DNA from: Cenococcum geophilum 1.58
Taxonomy: Eukaryota > Ascomycota > Dothideomycetes > Gloniales > Gloniaceae
Direction of reading: 5' to 3'
Length of the DNA: 64,000 bases
Assembly: GCA_001692895.1 (NCBI GenBank)
Contig: KV748246.1
Location: 201,106-265,105, forward strand
Shown here in pieces: positions 47,760 through 61,380 of the stretch. A program made the position numbers and the translations under genes. Under the pieces are notes generated by a model. That model saw only the letters and a program-made list of their open reading frames with translations. It did no database searches and was not told the origin of the DNA. The first letter of the stretch is position 1. Every line of letters begins with the position of its first letter.

Positions 47760-50700
47760 CTTAGTTTTAATATATAGGTGAAAGGCTTCTAATAACTACC
47801 GACCTAGCTGCTAAATTTGCTAATATAAATACCCTAAATCTTTAGTAAACTGGGCAGCGCCCTAGCGGAAGAAGTAGTTTAAGTAACTACTTAGGTTAAT
47901 CCCAGCAGCTACTAAATAGGAGGAAAGGATCTTACGAACCCCTAGAAAGGTAAAGGGTTTACTATTAAGACTAAATAAGGGAGAGTTAAGGGGTTAAGGG
48001 TCCCTATTAAACAGCTTCGTTATAGCAGCGACTAGGTATAATAGGCCGCCTACTACTATAATAGCGACGTTAACGCCCTAGTGTTGCTTATCGGCTTTAC
48101 TCCATTTAAGGCGGAATGTTATCCTACTAGGCGTAAAGGTAATATTATATCAAGTGGCCTTTTTTACTAAGAAGGTCGTTCGGTTCTTAAGCTCTACTAT
48201 AGTATACGTAATTTTACCTATTTATAGAAATCTAGTAAATGCGAGGGTGAATATAGCATTAGTGTTAATATCTAGTAGTAATAGGCCGTGTGTTACTACC
48301 TAGGCTAGAATGTCTCTAGTAATAGGTTACTTATCCTTTTTTGCTAAGGGAGAGATAGCGGCTACTCCGGCGAGTAATCGGTGTACTATAAAATCCTTAA
48401 ATGCTATAATTAAGATACCGTAATCTACGTGGCGCGAGCAAATTACGGAGACGTAGGCTTATAAGGTTTTGGCCTTAAGCCTGCCTATTTATAGCTAGGA
48501 GGTACTAAACACGTAGCGGGTAATCTATTCGCCTAGTTTACGCGGCTTAGCTGGGTAAAGGGAGACTTCTTTAAGTGCGCAGTATAACTCCTAGCTGTTA
48601 ACTGCTAAGGAATAGTTCTTACGGGTTACTAGCGTAAGGCCGTTTTAGAGAAGGAGCGCGTAGAGGTTAAATAGCGCGTTAATATTATCTTTAAAGTTTA
48701 TAGGCGGTTATAAGTAGTCCGTTAGGTTTACGGCACCTATTAAAAACTTATTAGCTTTAGTAGTAATAAATTAAGGGCCTAGTATAGGCAGAACTAATAG
48801 ATAGCCGTGGCCTGAAATTAAGATAGTGTATTAGCTAAGCTATTTAAATTACCTAGGATCTACTTCGCGGATATTGTAATATTGTAAGCTATAGCAGCTA
48901 GCATAATCTTATAAAGCGATTCGTTTACTATACTACGGATAACAGTCTTTTTAATGCCTTAGTAAACTACTATACTATTAATATAAATAGATAGCGCGCT
49001 ATACTACTAGTTAGTAGACTATAGATTAAATGCGTAAGTAATAGCATGTATCTCTTTTGGATTAATATAGTCTACTTATTAACTAGGCTTAGGTAATATA
49101 CTAAACGCCTAAGATTAAGAGAGGTTGGCTATATACTACTACTAGTTATCCTTATATTCGAGTTTCTTAAAAAAGTAAAAGCTGCTAAACCTAAACTAGG
49201 TAGAGGTGTTAGTAAAGAGATAAATATAGGTATGCTTAATATTGTTAAAGAATAATACCCCATTACTTATAGTAAGTAGGTTAAGCTAGATATATAAGTT
49301 ACTTCATAACTTAGTGCTAAATTGCCTAGGTTTATACTTATTTACTAAAGTCTTTAGCTAAGTAGTAATAAAGATCTAAAGGGATCTAGAGTAAGATTAA
49401 CCGAGTTTAATTACGTAGGCGTATTATACGAGGTAGCCCGCAAGCTGCTAGGCTTAAAGGAACAATAATAAGCCGTATTAGAGTATAGTAGTGACTTTCT
49501 TAATAGTACGTAATTATTTCTGTAGTAATAATCGCGTTTATATTTATATAGTATTAATAGTATATCCTAAAACTTTAATAACAGTTCCTATTATATCTTT
49601 GGAGCTATTTTGAGGGATACCTAGGGAGTTAGTAATAGAGATATAAGTCTAGGTAATAGCCGCTAAGTTGTTTAGGTTAGTAAGGATAAAGATAAAGTTA
49701 TCTAAGTAGTATTCTACCTTGTAAGGTAGTTATAAATAGAGTATCTAGTATAGGCCTTCCGCGAAGAGGTTAAATATAAGCGGCGCAGTTTAAAGACTAA
49801 AGGATAGGTAGTATTCCTAGTAGATAACACCTTCCTAGGAAAAGCCTATTAATGTTCTTACCCTATAAGATAGGGGGACTATACGGAACGCGTCTTTAAT
49901 ATCTCTTTTAAGCAGCAGATATTTATAACCTACAGAAATAATATGGGCTTAAATAGCAGTAACTATAGTATATACTAGTGCTCCATATTCTTCTAAGATT
50001 GCGTTATTAATTAAAAATGCTAGTAAAAAGGAGAGATTGTGAATTTGGCGGTATCCTCTATCCGATTTTAGCACTAGGCCAAAAGGTAAGACTATAATAG
50101 GCCCTATTGCAATTCTAATATGTCCTTTTTTAAGGTTTAATATTATCTTCTTAGAGATAAGGTTGGCGTTATCTTAAGAGGAGTTATAGTTTCTATAAGA
50201 ACTCGGAGTAGGGATAAACTCGGCTCCTATCTCGCAGCTATAGGTTAGGATGCCTACTAAGGTGGCTAGTAGATTACCCGGGTAGTTAGATAGAAGGGAG
50301 TGCTACGCTAAGATCCTTAGGGGTAATAGAGAGTAGTAGAGAGCCTTTGCCTCTATAAAGGTAGAGAATAATAGTAATATATTAGGCCTAGGTCCTAGGC
50401 GTGTAATTAAAGTTAGTATTATTATTAGGCTAGACCCTACTTTATAAGGTTCGCCTTACTGTTTCTAGGCGCAAGCTTTAGATAATGCAGTATAATCTTT
50501 ACTATACTTTAAGCACTTATGCGGGTATTTATAAGCTATATTATCGCAGCCTCTACTATTAAACCTATGGTAGGTATTAGAGGTATAGGAGGTATCTAAC
50601 CTAGGTCTCTTTAAGGCGGCGAAGCCGATAGCACTAAACATTATAAGGTATAGCGCTGTATACTAGGCTAGCATTTGCTAATTAGCGGGCTCTAGTTGGC

Positions 50701-51450
50701 TATTAGTTATTATAAAGGTATAATAGTTAAGTGATAAGTTAAGTATATAACCTACCTAGATATACTAGGTTAATAAGGTATAAATTATATTTATCTAAAG
50801 AAGTATGCTAGTAATAAGGTCCAGCGGGCATATATAGAGGGTGCCAGTAATAACCACGTAGTTAGTAAAACCTTTAAACTAGACGCCTTTATCTATAAAT
50901 AGCTTCCTATTTACCTTTGCCTTCCTTATAACTAGAGTACCATTTTTAATCCGTGTCTTATTAGCGATCTTAATTTAAGCGGTATAGACTTAAAGACGGG
51001 CGAGGTTTACTAAATTAAAGGTACCCTTAAAAATATCTAGGTAATCCCTTTTTATAACACTAAGAAGGCGGAGTTTAAGCAACTTTACGCTAGAAGGGAG
51101 AGGCTCACTAAGGATATTAGCTATAGTAGCTGTTATAGTAGCCTATAAGGCCGAAGCAGCCAAGCCTAACTGTAATTAAGCCATTTAAGCCAGGTGGTAT
51201 TTATACTGGCGAGCCTCCTCTACTAGGCGGGCTTCGCGCTCTTCCTTATACTTCTAAATCTCCCTTTTATCTTGGGCTTGTTCCCTTTACTCTTTAGTAA
51301 TTTCGCGCTCTTCTACGGCAGTGGCGCGTATATTAGCCTTGGACGGTATTATAGAACTAGTAGAGGAGGGTGTAGCGGTTATAGATAATGGTATAGTTGA
51401 GGTAGGTTATCCAGGTGGGTTTGCTTATTAGGATTGTATACGCGTACGAG
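47760..51450 (-). pseudogene. DIRS-like gag, reverse transcriptase and tyrosine recombinase remnants
   Basis: From right to left on the minus strand: a gag-like Cys/His motif near 50468-50548 (CDNIAYKYPHKC...C). Then RT with GPIIVLPFGLVLKSDRGYR, LLKRDIKDAFRIVPLSYRV, PLIFNLFAEGLY and VEYYLDNFIFIL, the DIRS type of RT; YLDD has become YLDN (about 49695-49707). Then a tyrosine recombinase: KKDKxPITRDIL (about 48310-48345), FTLAFTRFLxIGKITYT (about 48205-48260) where the box-I arginine is a stop, and near 47810-47900 YFFRxGAAQFTKDLGY, where the HxxR box has H to Y and an R turned into a stop, followed by QLGRxLLEAFHLYI with the likely catalytic tyrosine still present. All changes are C/T or G/A type. 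Confidence 0.85.
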
Positions 51451-51554
51451 TCTCCTAGTTGGTTATAAGCGGTAATAGCGTTATAAAATAATTCTCAAAC
51501 GAATGGATAATAAATGTATAATAAATATTAATAAGTTTAGTGATATTAAAAGCG

Positions 51555-51658
51555 AATTAGCTACGTAGTGACTGCGTTTAATATTCGCGAATATTGCGGG
51601 AGGTCTTAGTATTATGCGTTACTAAGGTAGATGCTGCCAAGTAATATATAGACGCTAG
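51555..51658 (-). repeat. DIRS-like element repeat A1
   Basis: 104 bp, a direct copy of A2 at 47139-47242, with the same palindrome at 51580-51595. It forms the right (5') end of the element. Confidence 0.88.
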
Positions 51659-54200
51659 TATATTTAGAGATAGTTAAAGGCGGCAATAATATCGAGCTTA
51701 GTATAGATTTTGGCTTGGCTAAGCCGCTTAAGGGTCTCCCGTATAAGCGGTACTAGGTATTAGTTTTTAATTATAATAGCATTAAGTCCTTTATAGTTAA
51801 CGTAAAATCAAATACCTTTTTTTTGCTTCTTAGTGAGAAGAATAGGGGCGGCTGCTAGTAATATACTGGGACGAATAAACCCTTTATTAAGGTGCTCGTT
51901 AATATACTTTCTTATAACTAAAAGTTCGTCTTTTAATATTAGGTAGGGTCTCTTATAAGGTAGCGTTTTTCCTTATTTAATATTAACGATATAGTTATTA
52001 GGTTAATATAGGGGGAGTATATCTACGCCCTTTTATAAGCATATATTAATAAAGTTATAGTACCTTTTAAGGAGGAGCTTACGGAGTTCTTCATTAGTAA
52101 GTCCTTTTTTAAGTTTTATAAACTTCTTAAAGTTTAAAGGTAAAAGTCCGTAGAGTTCCGCAGGGGCATTATCTTCTAAAAGGTTAACTATGTCTATTCT
52201 ATTACTATAGAGGACGTAATTCTGTTCTTTATTAAGCTTATATAGTTATAATTAGGAAGCTATAGTAATGGTCTAGCCTTTTATACGTACTATACAGTAG
52301 AAGGCCGCGGCACTTATATAGTGGTAGTTAGTTATAGGTGGGGTAATAAGGGGTTTCTTAGGTTAATATCTTAGTAAGTAAATAGAGGCGGCTAGGCCAT
52401 ATCCTAGGCAAGTCTCTCTATAGTATTTAGAGTTAAAGGTTACTTCTCTCTTTTCCTAGTTAATGGTGGGGTTATATTATTCAAGCTAGCTTATTTTAAG
52501 AATAATAGGGTAGTAAGTAAATAGTATAATATAGGCCTAGAGCTCTTTCTAATGCCTATTTATATCTAAGTAGAGTTATGCTATATATGTAATCTTTTAT
52601 ATAGTATAACTACTATTAGCAAGTTATAGGGCGCGGGCTTTAGTAAGGGGTAAGGTAGATAGGTTATAAATATATATAAGTTAGGTATCTATAAATTAGT
52701 TAGTAGCTTTACAGTTAATTATAAAACGGCTTTTATATTATTTTATAGTAGTAGTTCCTATTATAGGTAAAAGTATCTATTTCCGTCCGTTTATCTTTAC
52801 TAAGTTATCTATTAAGTAGGCCAATATATAGATCCCTCTATTATTAGGGCGTCTCAACCTATAACTTAGGGCTAAAACTTAGCGTTTTCCACTTCCGTAT
52901 CCGATTCTACTGCTATTACTACGTCTTTGTCTTATACGGTAGTGGCGTATAGCAACGTATTTAGTGTTTAAGGCATTAGGTTAGGTATTAGGCGGCGGGT
53001 ATTAAACCTAGCTATTAGGTAGTTTAGGTTATTATAATAATAGCCTTTTTAATAGTATTTATAGCAGCGTCCTAGTTTCTAGAGTAGCTTACGCTCTCCA
53101 TTTAGGAGTTTTTGTAAAAAAAATTGGTATAAAGAGGTTAATATTGGCTCTAGTGGTACTTAAGGTAGTAGGTGTTGATAGCTTAGTATATATAGGTTTA
53201 GTAGGCCTAGAGGGCTTCTATAGAGAGGTCTTTAAATAAGGGTTCGTAGTAGTAATCTAATTTAGTTATTGTTTAATCTTCTATAGGGCTACTACTATCT
53301 TATAAACATTGTTGTAGTTATAGCTAGTGGCTGCGTAACTAAGGTAATAAGTAACTTTTTTAAGGAGATTCTCCTAGTCTTTAGTATCGTCTTAGGCGAG
53401 AGCTTTAGTATATTCCTGGAATTTAATATAGAACTTATTAAACAATTTAATAGGGCTTATCTTTAAGGTATATAGTTTAGCTTAGTTAGTGGCCAATAGG
53501 TTGTAGTTACGGTATATTAAGTCGAGATTGTTAAGGACTTCTTAGTAAGACTGCTACTTTTAGGGGCTACTAGTCTCCTATTAGGCAAAGAGTCTATTAA
53601 ATAGTATACCCTTTATTCGCCCGATAATGTAGCCAATCTTAGTATCTTCTATAGGAAAAAGGTAGGCGCTCTAAGTTAGTTTCTCGCGGATTTGCATCTT
53701 TTAGTAGCTATATTCCTTACGGTCTCCTTAAAAGACTAGGGGATTAAGGTAGCGTATATTAGACCTTATAGTAGTAGTTTAGGTCCAATTATTATAGCTT
53801 TTATCATTACTGCTTTAGTAGGGGTTCCTATTAGGTAAAGCTACTTAGCGCTAACCCTTTATTAAGCGTTAAGTAGGTAAAGTTACTAGGGGTATAGAGA
53901 CTTAGGTGACGTTATATATAGTAGAGAAGTATCTAGCATTATTACAAATATGTTTATTAAGCTAAGATTATAGGTATTTAATTATACCTTCTTTTTTAAT
54001 AACCGTAGCAATTAGTGCAATCTTATTCTTTTTTAACTATTAGACGTCGCGTTTAGATATATAAAGGTCGTCTTTAGTTTCTTAATATGTGTTATTAGCG
54101 AGCGCCTTATAAGCTTATAGGTCTTGGATAATATCACGATCTTAGGTAGTACGCATCTTAGCTAATATAAGCTTTAGGTAATAGTTCTATAAAAGGCAGT
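51659..54200 (-). pseudogene. Gypsy A gag, protease and RT N-terminal half
   Basis: On the minus strand the RT start is clear at about 51670-51960 (DELLVIRKYINEHLNKGFIR, AAAPILLTKKQ, YVNYKGLNAIIIKN, KIYTKLDIIAAFN). Further right a decayed CCHC knuckle, RCYKYYxKGYYYNN, lies near 53035-53075, with C, H and C changed to Y and N by C/T and G/A changes. Gag follows to about 54200. The frame is continued at 46821 on the other side of the DIRS-like insertion. Bases 54201-54590 hold no recognised domain. Confidence 0.82.
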
Positions 54201-54595
54201 AGTATTTATTAGGGTCTTGTGCTACTATTTTTACAAACGTCTTAGCGTCTTATATTTTAATTTTAATAGGTAATAGCTCTTCTATTTACTTGTCCGTAGT
54301 TATATAGTTAATAAAAAATAATATATTATTAGTGTTTATCTTTTTAGGGGTTAAGGCTAGGGCTAATAAATTAAATTCTTCTAGGATTAGTTAGCGTTAT
54401 AGGTTAAGTATAGGTATTAGATTATTCTTTAGGTTTAATATAGTAGCTAATAAGGAATATTATCTTACTATTATAGGTTCCTTAGAAGTATAAAGTAAGG
54501 TAATTTATAAACACGCTGCTTCTAGTAGCGCCTATAGTATTATAGAGACGTAGAATTAGTTATAGGCTAAGCATTAGTAGTAAAAAAGGCGTAAC

Positions 54596-55000
54596 TGTTA
54601 CGGACGCTTTAAGTACAATATTACGACTACTTAGAGAAGAGTTGGAAGAAGCTAGTTAGTTAATAAGAGCACGGTCTAAGATAGAGCCGGTAGAACTATA
54701 TAATAAGGAATAGTAACTAAGGTTATATAATAAGCTCTATAAGCTTTATAAGATCTATAAGGAACGTCTTACGTACCTTATATATAAGAAGGGTTTCTTA
54801 GGAGTATAGTTGTGTATTTAAGGACCCTTAGTCCCTACCTAGATAGTTCCTTCTTTATAGTAATTCTTAGAATACAATTAGAGTTAATCTATTAGGCAAC
54901 TACTCTACCAGTTATTATTACGTTGTTAATTTCCTACTTTACTTATACACCTAGCCTATTAACAAGTCTACCGTAGTTCTTACTATAAGGCTCTGTTATA
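54596..55000 (+). repeat. Gypsy B (plus copy) 5' LTR
   Basis: 405 bp, TGTTACGGACGCTTTAAG to CTCTGTTATA. It is about 18 bp shorter than the 3' LTR because one of two GTACCTTAYRTA-type short units is missing. Confidence 0.93.
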
Positions 55001-55038
55001 TAATTACTACCTAGTTATAGTCTTAGAAGTCGAATAAC

Positions 55039-58000
55039 ATGCTACTAAAAGTAGCTATAATGACGCTATTAACGGCAGCAACGACCTTAGGGTTAGGTAA
55101 CGACACTAGTATAGTAGATACTAACTCGCAACTAGTTATAGTTAGATAGTTATAGGTAATAGTCAATTAGTTAATAAATAATAATACGGCACTTAAAAAT
55201 AGGGTTAACGGAATAGGAGCAGCTAAGGTTAAGTTACCTTTAATTAAACAATTCTTAGGAGAGAGATTAAAGCTTAAAGGATTTCCTATATAAATACACT
55301 TTAAAGTTATACAGGAAGGAGTAAAGTTGGCAATACCTATAGATTAAGTAGTGTACGCAGGATTATTCTTAACGGGAAGGGCGCTTAAATAGTTTAAACC
55401 CTACCTTACGGAAATATAGGATAATAGTATAACGACTATTAATTAGGAAGTACGATATATATTTATAAGCTAGACTAGATTTACGGAATAATTAATGTAA
55501 TTATTTGGGGACCTGGAAGCAACAACTATAGTAAAAAAAAGCTTTAGGACCTAACGTAGCGAACCTTAGCAATTAAGTATATAACGCAGTTTTAGACGTT
55601 AGCTATATAGGTTAAATGGAACAATAAGGCGCTTATAGCATAGTATAAATAAAGCCTTAAGGTAAAAGTTAAAGATGTAATTATTCTAATAAAAGATGCG
55701 GACACCTTTAGGGAATTAATAGATTAAGCGATTAAGATTAATAATAGGATCTTCTAAAGGGAATAGGCTAAGAGAGGCTAGGATAGAGTTTTATAGTTAT
55801 ATAAGGTGTAGAGTACGTAATAACTAAAGCTAAATTAGAAACTATAGTATGGCGTAGAGCTAATAGACCTAAGTGGTACTAAAGAAACCTATAAGAGATA
55901 AAGGAAATAACTATAGAAACCTAGAAGTTAAGGATTAAGTAATTATAGGACTAAGAAGTATAGGCTAAACTAAGGATCTTACTAGTAGAAGACGTTTAAG
56001 CGGACTCTATAGCAAAAGTAATAGTTTAAAGATGGAGCTTACATAAATTGTAGAAAATAGAGTTATTTTGCTAGAGACTGTAGAAGTGGTTAAAGTTATT
56101 ATGCAGTAAAGGGAACTAGACTAATAGTATATAACACATACGTATAAAGGGATAATAGTATACTATAAGGAACAAAAGAATGTTTAATTAGAAGTTTTGC
56201 GTTTTATTATAATAACGTATGCTAAATTTATAAAGACGCTAAGTATGGCGCAAGCTATTGGCCATAAGAGCTAGAGTTAAAAGGACTTAAAGAAACTAGA
56301 GAGTTAGATAAAGAATAAAATTAACTCTATAAGCTAGATTAAGATATTATAGTAACATGCGGATAAAAATTAGTAATAATAATAATAGAGTTAGAGTACT
56401 TATTAATTAATAGCGATAAGGTAAAAAGGGGAATTAATTAGGGGTACTTAAACCTTAATAACGTAATAGAAGTAGAGACTAAAACTGCTATAGAGTAAGG
56501 TTTAGTAACGGGTATTATAATACTGTTAAATACGGTATCTATCGCTTTATAAGATAGAAAAAGTAATATTTAAAGGCGATTAAGTAAGTAGACGACTGCT
56601 AGTGCTAGCTTACCACTTAATAAAGGTAAAAGGCTAAAGGCTTAAGATTCTTAAGATGAGATAAAAAATAACTAAGATTCTTAAGATAAGATAAGGTATA
56701 CTTAGGGACCTATAATAGATAATAACCGATAGAGCAGAGTAACGGCTTAGTTTAGCAATATATAAATAAGCTTAGGACGAAGTTTCCTAAAGGCATAAAA
56801 TTCTTAAGACGAGATAAGTAAGATTTAAGACTCTTAAGATAAGATAAGAACACTAGTAAAGCCTAGTTAAACTAAGGCTAGAGTATAGCTTAAGAAAGAA
56901 GCGAGCTTAGGATTAAAGAATCTAAGGGACTAAGAATTTAAAGTATAAATAAGGATACCTATAAGCAAGAAGCAAGAGACTTTACTATAGATTAGAGAAT
57001 CTGTAATATAAATAGTAGTTAGACTAGGAGACAGATATATAAACCTAGAAGACTTACTAGGGGAATATAGTATTCAGCCTAAAGATTAAAAAGTTAATGT
57101 TATACTTAAGAAGTAAGAGAACTTCAAAGATCTAATTATAAGACGTAAATAATAAGAAACTATAGATAAGTTTAGAGCAAGAATCTTCGTATAGTAGAAA
57201 CTAGACGTAGGATCTAGTATACTAGGTCGTATATAAGATAGAGCTCTAGTACGAAAAATTATTAATAGGCTAAAAGTAGGCACGCTAAGAGCTAAGTAGC
57301 TTACTAAACTAGAAAACGAAGAGGATTTAGGAATTCTAACTAGGTTTAAAGAACGGCATATAAAAGGCTATTATAACGTAGTAATAAAAAGATACTTCCT
57401 TACGGATAAGCCGTATATACTCTAACAGCTATACTAAAGGTAGTATAGGCAACGATATAATAATAAATAGGAAGATTTCTATATATAGTTAGACGAGAGA
57501 GTTATCTAGGACCACCTAATTATGGAAAAAGTAATAAATTATATTAAGGGAGCCTTAATTATAATATTAAAAGATTTAGAGGAACGATTAGAGGACTAGA
57601 GAAGTAAAAGACGTATCTTAGTACTTACAAATAAAGTTATAATATTTAGATTAACACGATAGAGGTTTAAACTTAAAGATAAAAATAAGTTAAGAGTTAA
57701 CCTAAAGCACCTAGTATACTATACGCTATTATAGATTGTATATATGGATAATATATATAAGATGCACAAAAATCCAAAGAAAAGAACTGGAGATACCCTA
57801 TAAGGATATATTAGGCGCTAGATAAGTAATAGTATAGAAATACTAAGTATATACACGGCTGGCATTTAGTAGAAGTTTAGGAGTTAAAAGACTTAATACT
57901 TTAACCAAAAAGATTTCTTATAGAAGAATGCTTAGACGAATAATAGTAGTAGGAATATCTAGAGAATACGTGTCTATAGTATATTAAGAATAAAAAGCAA

Positions 58001-61000
58001 ATAAAGCATTGGCTAAAGAGTAAGTTAAGTGTATAAGAATCTAGCAGTTAATAGTTAGGAAAGGTAGAGGCCTACAAAACTAGAGGGAGCTAGTGGTAGA
58101 GCCTTAGACCCTTAAAGGAATTTAAAAATAACACCTAAATTTATAAGTTAAATAGTAAGATTAGTAGTTTAAAGTATTAATAAATAGTAGAGCAATAAGG
58201 AACTATATCTTACTAATAGTAGTTAAAAGGATAGGGCTACTATATAGATAGAAAGAGCACTTATATCTACTAGTTATAATCTTAGGAGATCTAATAGCCT
58301 ATAAAGGAGGCATTATTAATCTTAAAATAGGACCTATTTAGATAACCATTAAAGGGAGATAAATTAAAATATCTTTTAATATATTACTATTAGGGAATAA
58401 TAAGGCAGTGTTAGGAATGCCTTAGTTACAGGAATACAATCTAAAGATTAATTAGGTTATAGGTTAGGTTAATATTAGGGATACTTAATGCCGTAAGATA
58501 TAACAATAAGCTAAGATAGTATAGTACTAAGTAAGGGCGACCTATAAAGAAACAGATAAAGGACTAAGTTATATACTAAAGAGATACCATAAGTATGGCA
58601 AAAAACTATAGTTACTAAAAAGTAAGAAGCTGTTAGAGTATATAGCATAGGACTATAAGATAGAATTAGAACTAAAAATAAGTTTAAGGTTTTTTCCAAT
58701 CTATAAGCTTATTAAAGAAGAAGGGAAAGCATTAAAAGAGTTTATCTAGGAGAACTTATAAAAGGGATATATTAAACTATCGCAGTTATTAGCGGGTTAT
58801 CTAGTACTGTTCGTACTAAAGAAGAATGGAAAACTTAGGCTATATATTAACTATAGATAGTTAAATAGCATTACTAGGAAGGATAGGTATCCTTTACCCT
58901 TAATTAGCGAAATCTAAGATAGGCGTACTATTAAATTAGAATTAAGGAAGGCAATAAATAAAAGGCAGCCTTTAGGTTAAAGGAAGGACTATATAAACTA
59001 TTAGTAATGCAATTTAGGCTTATAAATGCACTAGTAACATTTTAGAAACGTATTAACAATATATTAAGAAAACACTTAGATAAATTTGTTATGGTATATC
59101 TTAACAATATTATTATCTACTTAATAAGTAAGGAAGAGTATAGAGAACACGTTAAATAGGTCTTAAAGAGACTATAGGAAAAACAGATGCTAGTAGTAAT
59201 TAAGAAATACGAGTTCTTTATTAAGAAGACAGATTTTGTCAAATTTATTATTAAACTAGGTTAACTTAGTATAGATTTAAAGAAGATCGAGGCTATAGTA
59301 AATTAGCAAGAACTAGAGAATGTTACGCAGTTAAGATTATTTTTAGGGTTTTGCAATTACTGCAGAAGGTTTATAGCTTAATAGTTAAAAAATATTAAGC
59401 CATTTATAAGGTTAATAAAGAAAGAAGAACCTTAAGTATAAGGAGAAGAGCAAAGAAAACTATTTAAGGAGGTTAAGGAGTTGTTTACTTAAGACTTAAT
59501 CCTTAAAATCTATTAACTAAAGCTAGAGACAGTGGTTAAAATAAATGCATTAGACTTTATACTAGGGGTATACTTTCTATAGAAATATAAGGACGGATGG
59601 CACCTAGTAGTATACTATAGTTAAAAGATAACACCACTAAAACTAAACTATAATATCTATAATAAGGAGTTGTTAGGTATAGTTACAGCACTTTAAAAAT
59701 AAAGAGCATTCTTTTAAGGCATAGAGAAGCTATTTATAGTTAAGATAGATTATAAAAACCTAATAGAGTTCCTAATAACGAAAGAACTTAATTAAAGGTA
59801 GGTTAGATGGGTAGAGATACTTATAAAATACTATTTTAAAATTTAGTATACTAAGGGTACAGATAATACACGAGCAGATACTTTAAGTAAAAAGGCTAAA
59901 CTATAAAATAATAAAAACTATTAGGGGCTTTACTATAAAAAGACATAGACGGATTAATTAGATATAATTATCCGAAAATCGCAGTAATAAGAGAAATTAG
60001 TTAGACCTATAAATTACTAGAAAGTAATTAGTTATAAAAAATCTAAAACGTATAAGTAGAGAATCCGGACTTAAAGTAGTACAAAAACTAAAAAGTAATA
60101 TACTTATTAAGAAATATTGCAAGAGAGTTTATTAAGTTATTCTATAAGGGACTAACTTAAGGACATAATAGAGCTATAGGCTTAGTATTAAGACTCTAGG
60201 AGGAGTATATTATTAATAGAATTTAGGGACTAGCGAGATAAGTTATAAAAGAATATTTAAATTGCTAAAGGAATAAACTAGCGAGATATAAGCTATATAG
60301 AGAGCTACAACCTATTAAAATACCAGAAAGACTATAGGAGGTTATATTATAAAACTTTATTATAAAGTTACTAAAATTAAGAGATCCTATTACTGGGCAA
60401 GATTATAACGTAATTTTAGTAATAGTAGACAAGCTAATAAAGTAGGGATACTTTATAGCATATATAGAAGAAATCTTAGCGGAAGATGTCGCTAGAATCT
60501 ATATTAAAAAAGTGTTTATAAGACATAGAGCACTAAGTAAGATTATATTAGACAGAAATTTAAGATTTATAGCAGTATTTTAAGAGGTATTCTTAGCGGA
60601 ATAAGGAGTTTAAGTAGCAACTTCTACTGTATATTATCCGCAGATAGACAGTTAAACGGAAAGATTAAATTAGATATTAGAGTAGTATCTAAAACACTAT
60701 ATTAATTACGCACAGAATAATTAGGTATTATTGTTACTAATTATATAGTTTATATATAATATAACACCTTAAGAAGGAATAGGAATATCACTATTTAAGG
60801 CGAATTATAGATACGAGCTAAGAATATTACTATTGCTATATTAAGCAAAGAAAACGAGTAGTATAGCTAAGTAAAGAATAGAGATACTAATAAATCTTTA
60901 TATAAATCTTACGGAAATAGCTAAGGTAGTATAGCAAAGAATAAAAAAGTACTATAACGCTAAGAGATCTAAGGGACTAGATTTTAAGGGGGGGGATAAA

Positions 61001-61380
61001 GTATAGCTACTATACAAAATTTTTAAAAGTTAATAATTAAGTAAAAAGTTAGACTATATTAGACTAGGACCTTTTAAAATTATAAAGAGGATTTTACTAG
61101 TTACGTTTAAGTTAAACCTACTAGCTAAAATAAAGATCTACCCTATATAGTATATCGCGATACTAGAGCCAGTATACGGAAATATTAAGCCACTAGTTTA
61201 CAAAGCAGACACGTATAAAGGGTAAGAAGAAGATAAATAGTAAGTTTTGAAGATCGTTAGTTTTAAGGACGTAAACAATAAAATATAGTATAAAGTAAAG
61301 TAGATAGGCTATAATAAGACTACCTAGGAGCTACTAAAAAATCTAAAGAACGCTATAGGAAAGGTATAGGAGTATTAGAA
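55039..61380 (+). pseudogene. Gypsy B gag-pol with chromodomain, stop-riddled
   Basis: Gag starts at ATG 55039 (MLLKVAIMTLLTAATTLGLG) and includes IKQFLGERLKLKGFP and GLFLTGRALKxFKPYL near 55230-55410. RT: KGYIKLSQLLAGYLVLFVLK and KLRLYINYRxLNSITRKDRY near 58760-58900, then the active site read as VYLNNIIIY (YLNN at 59097-59108, both aspartates changed). RNase H: INALDFILGVYF near 59540, TDNTRADTLSKKAK near 59860-59895. Integrase: LDRNLRFIAVF near 60550-60580, then VYYPQIDSxTERLN near 60630-60670. Integrase C-terminus KKLDYIRLGPFK near 61040-61080. Chromodomain near 61235-61375 (VSFKDVNNKIxYKVKxIGYN). Stops interrupt every domain. Two minus-strand frames inside (57086-57283, 58511-58699) are shadows. 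Confidence 0.92.

Larger units (their letters stand above)
46822..51658 (-). mobile_element. DIRS-like tyrosine-recombinase retrotransposon with split direct repeats
   Basis: Inserted in the Gypsy A RT gene between RT motif A (KLDIIAAFNYL, right) and motif B (left). Read on the minus strand the order is A1 (51555-51658), genes, B1 (47245-47403), A2 (47139-47242), spacer, B2 (46822-46980). A1/A2 and B1/B2 are direct repeats of each other. This A1...B1-A2...B2 arrangement is the split-direct-repeat structure known from PAT/Ngaro-type DIRS elements. Only TA borders each end; there is no longer target duplication, as expected for recombinase-mediated integration. Encoded domains (gag-like zinc finger, RT, tyrosine recombinase) agree. 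Confidence 0.88.

Noticed and set aside
57086..58699. Minus-strand open frames at 57086-57283 and 58511-58699
   Set aside because: They are antisense to Gypsy B gag-pol and have no domain. TAA/TAG-rich sense frames readily leave open antisense frames.
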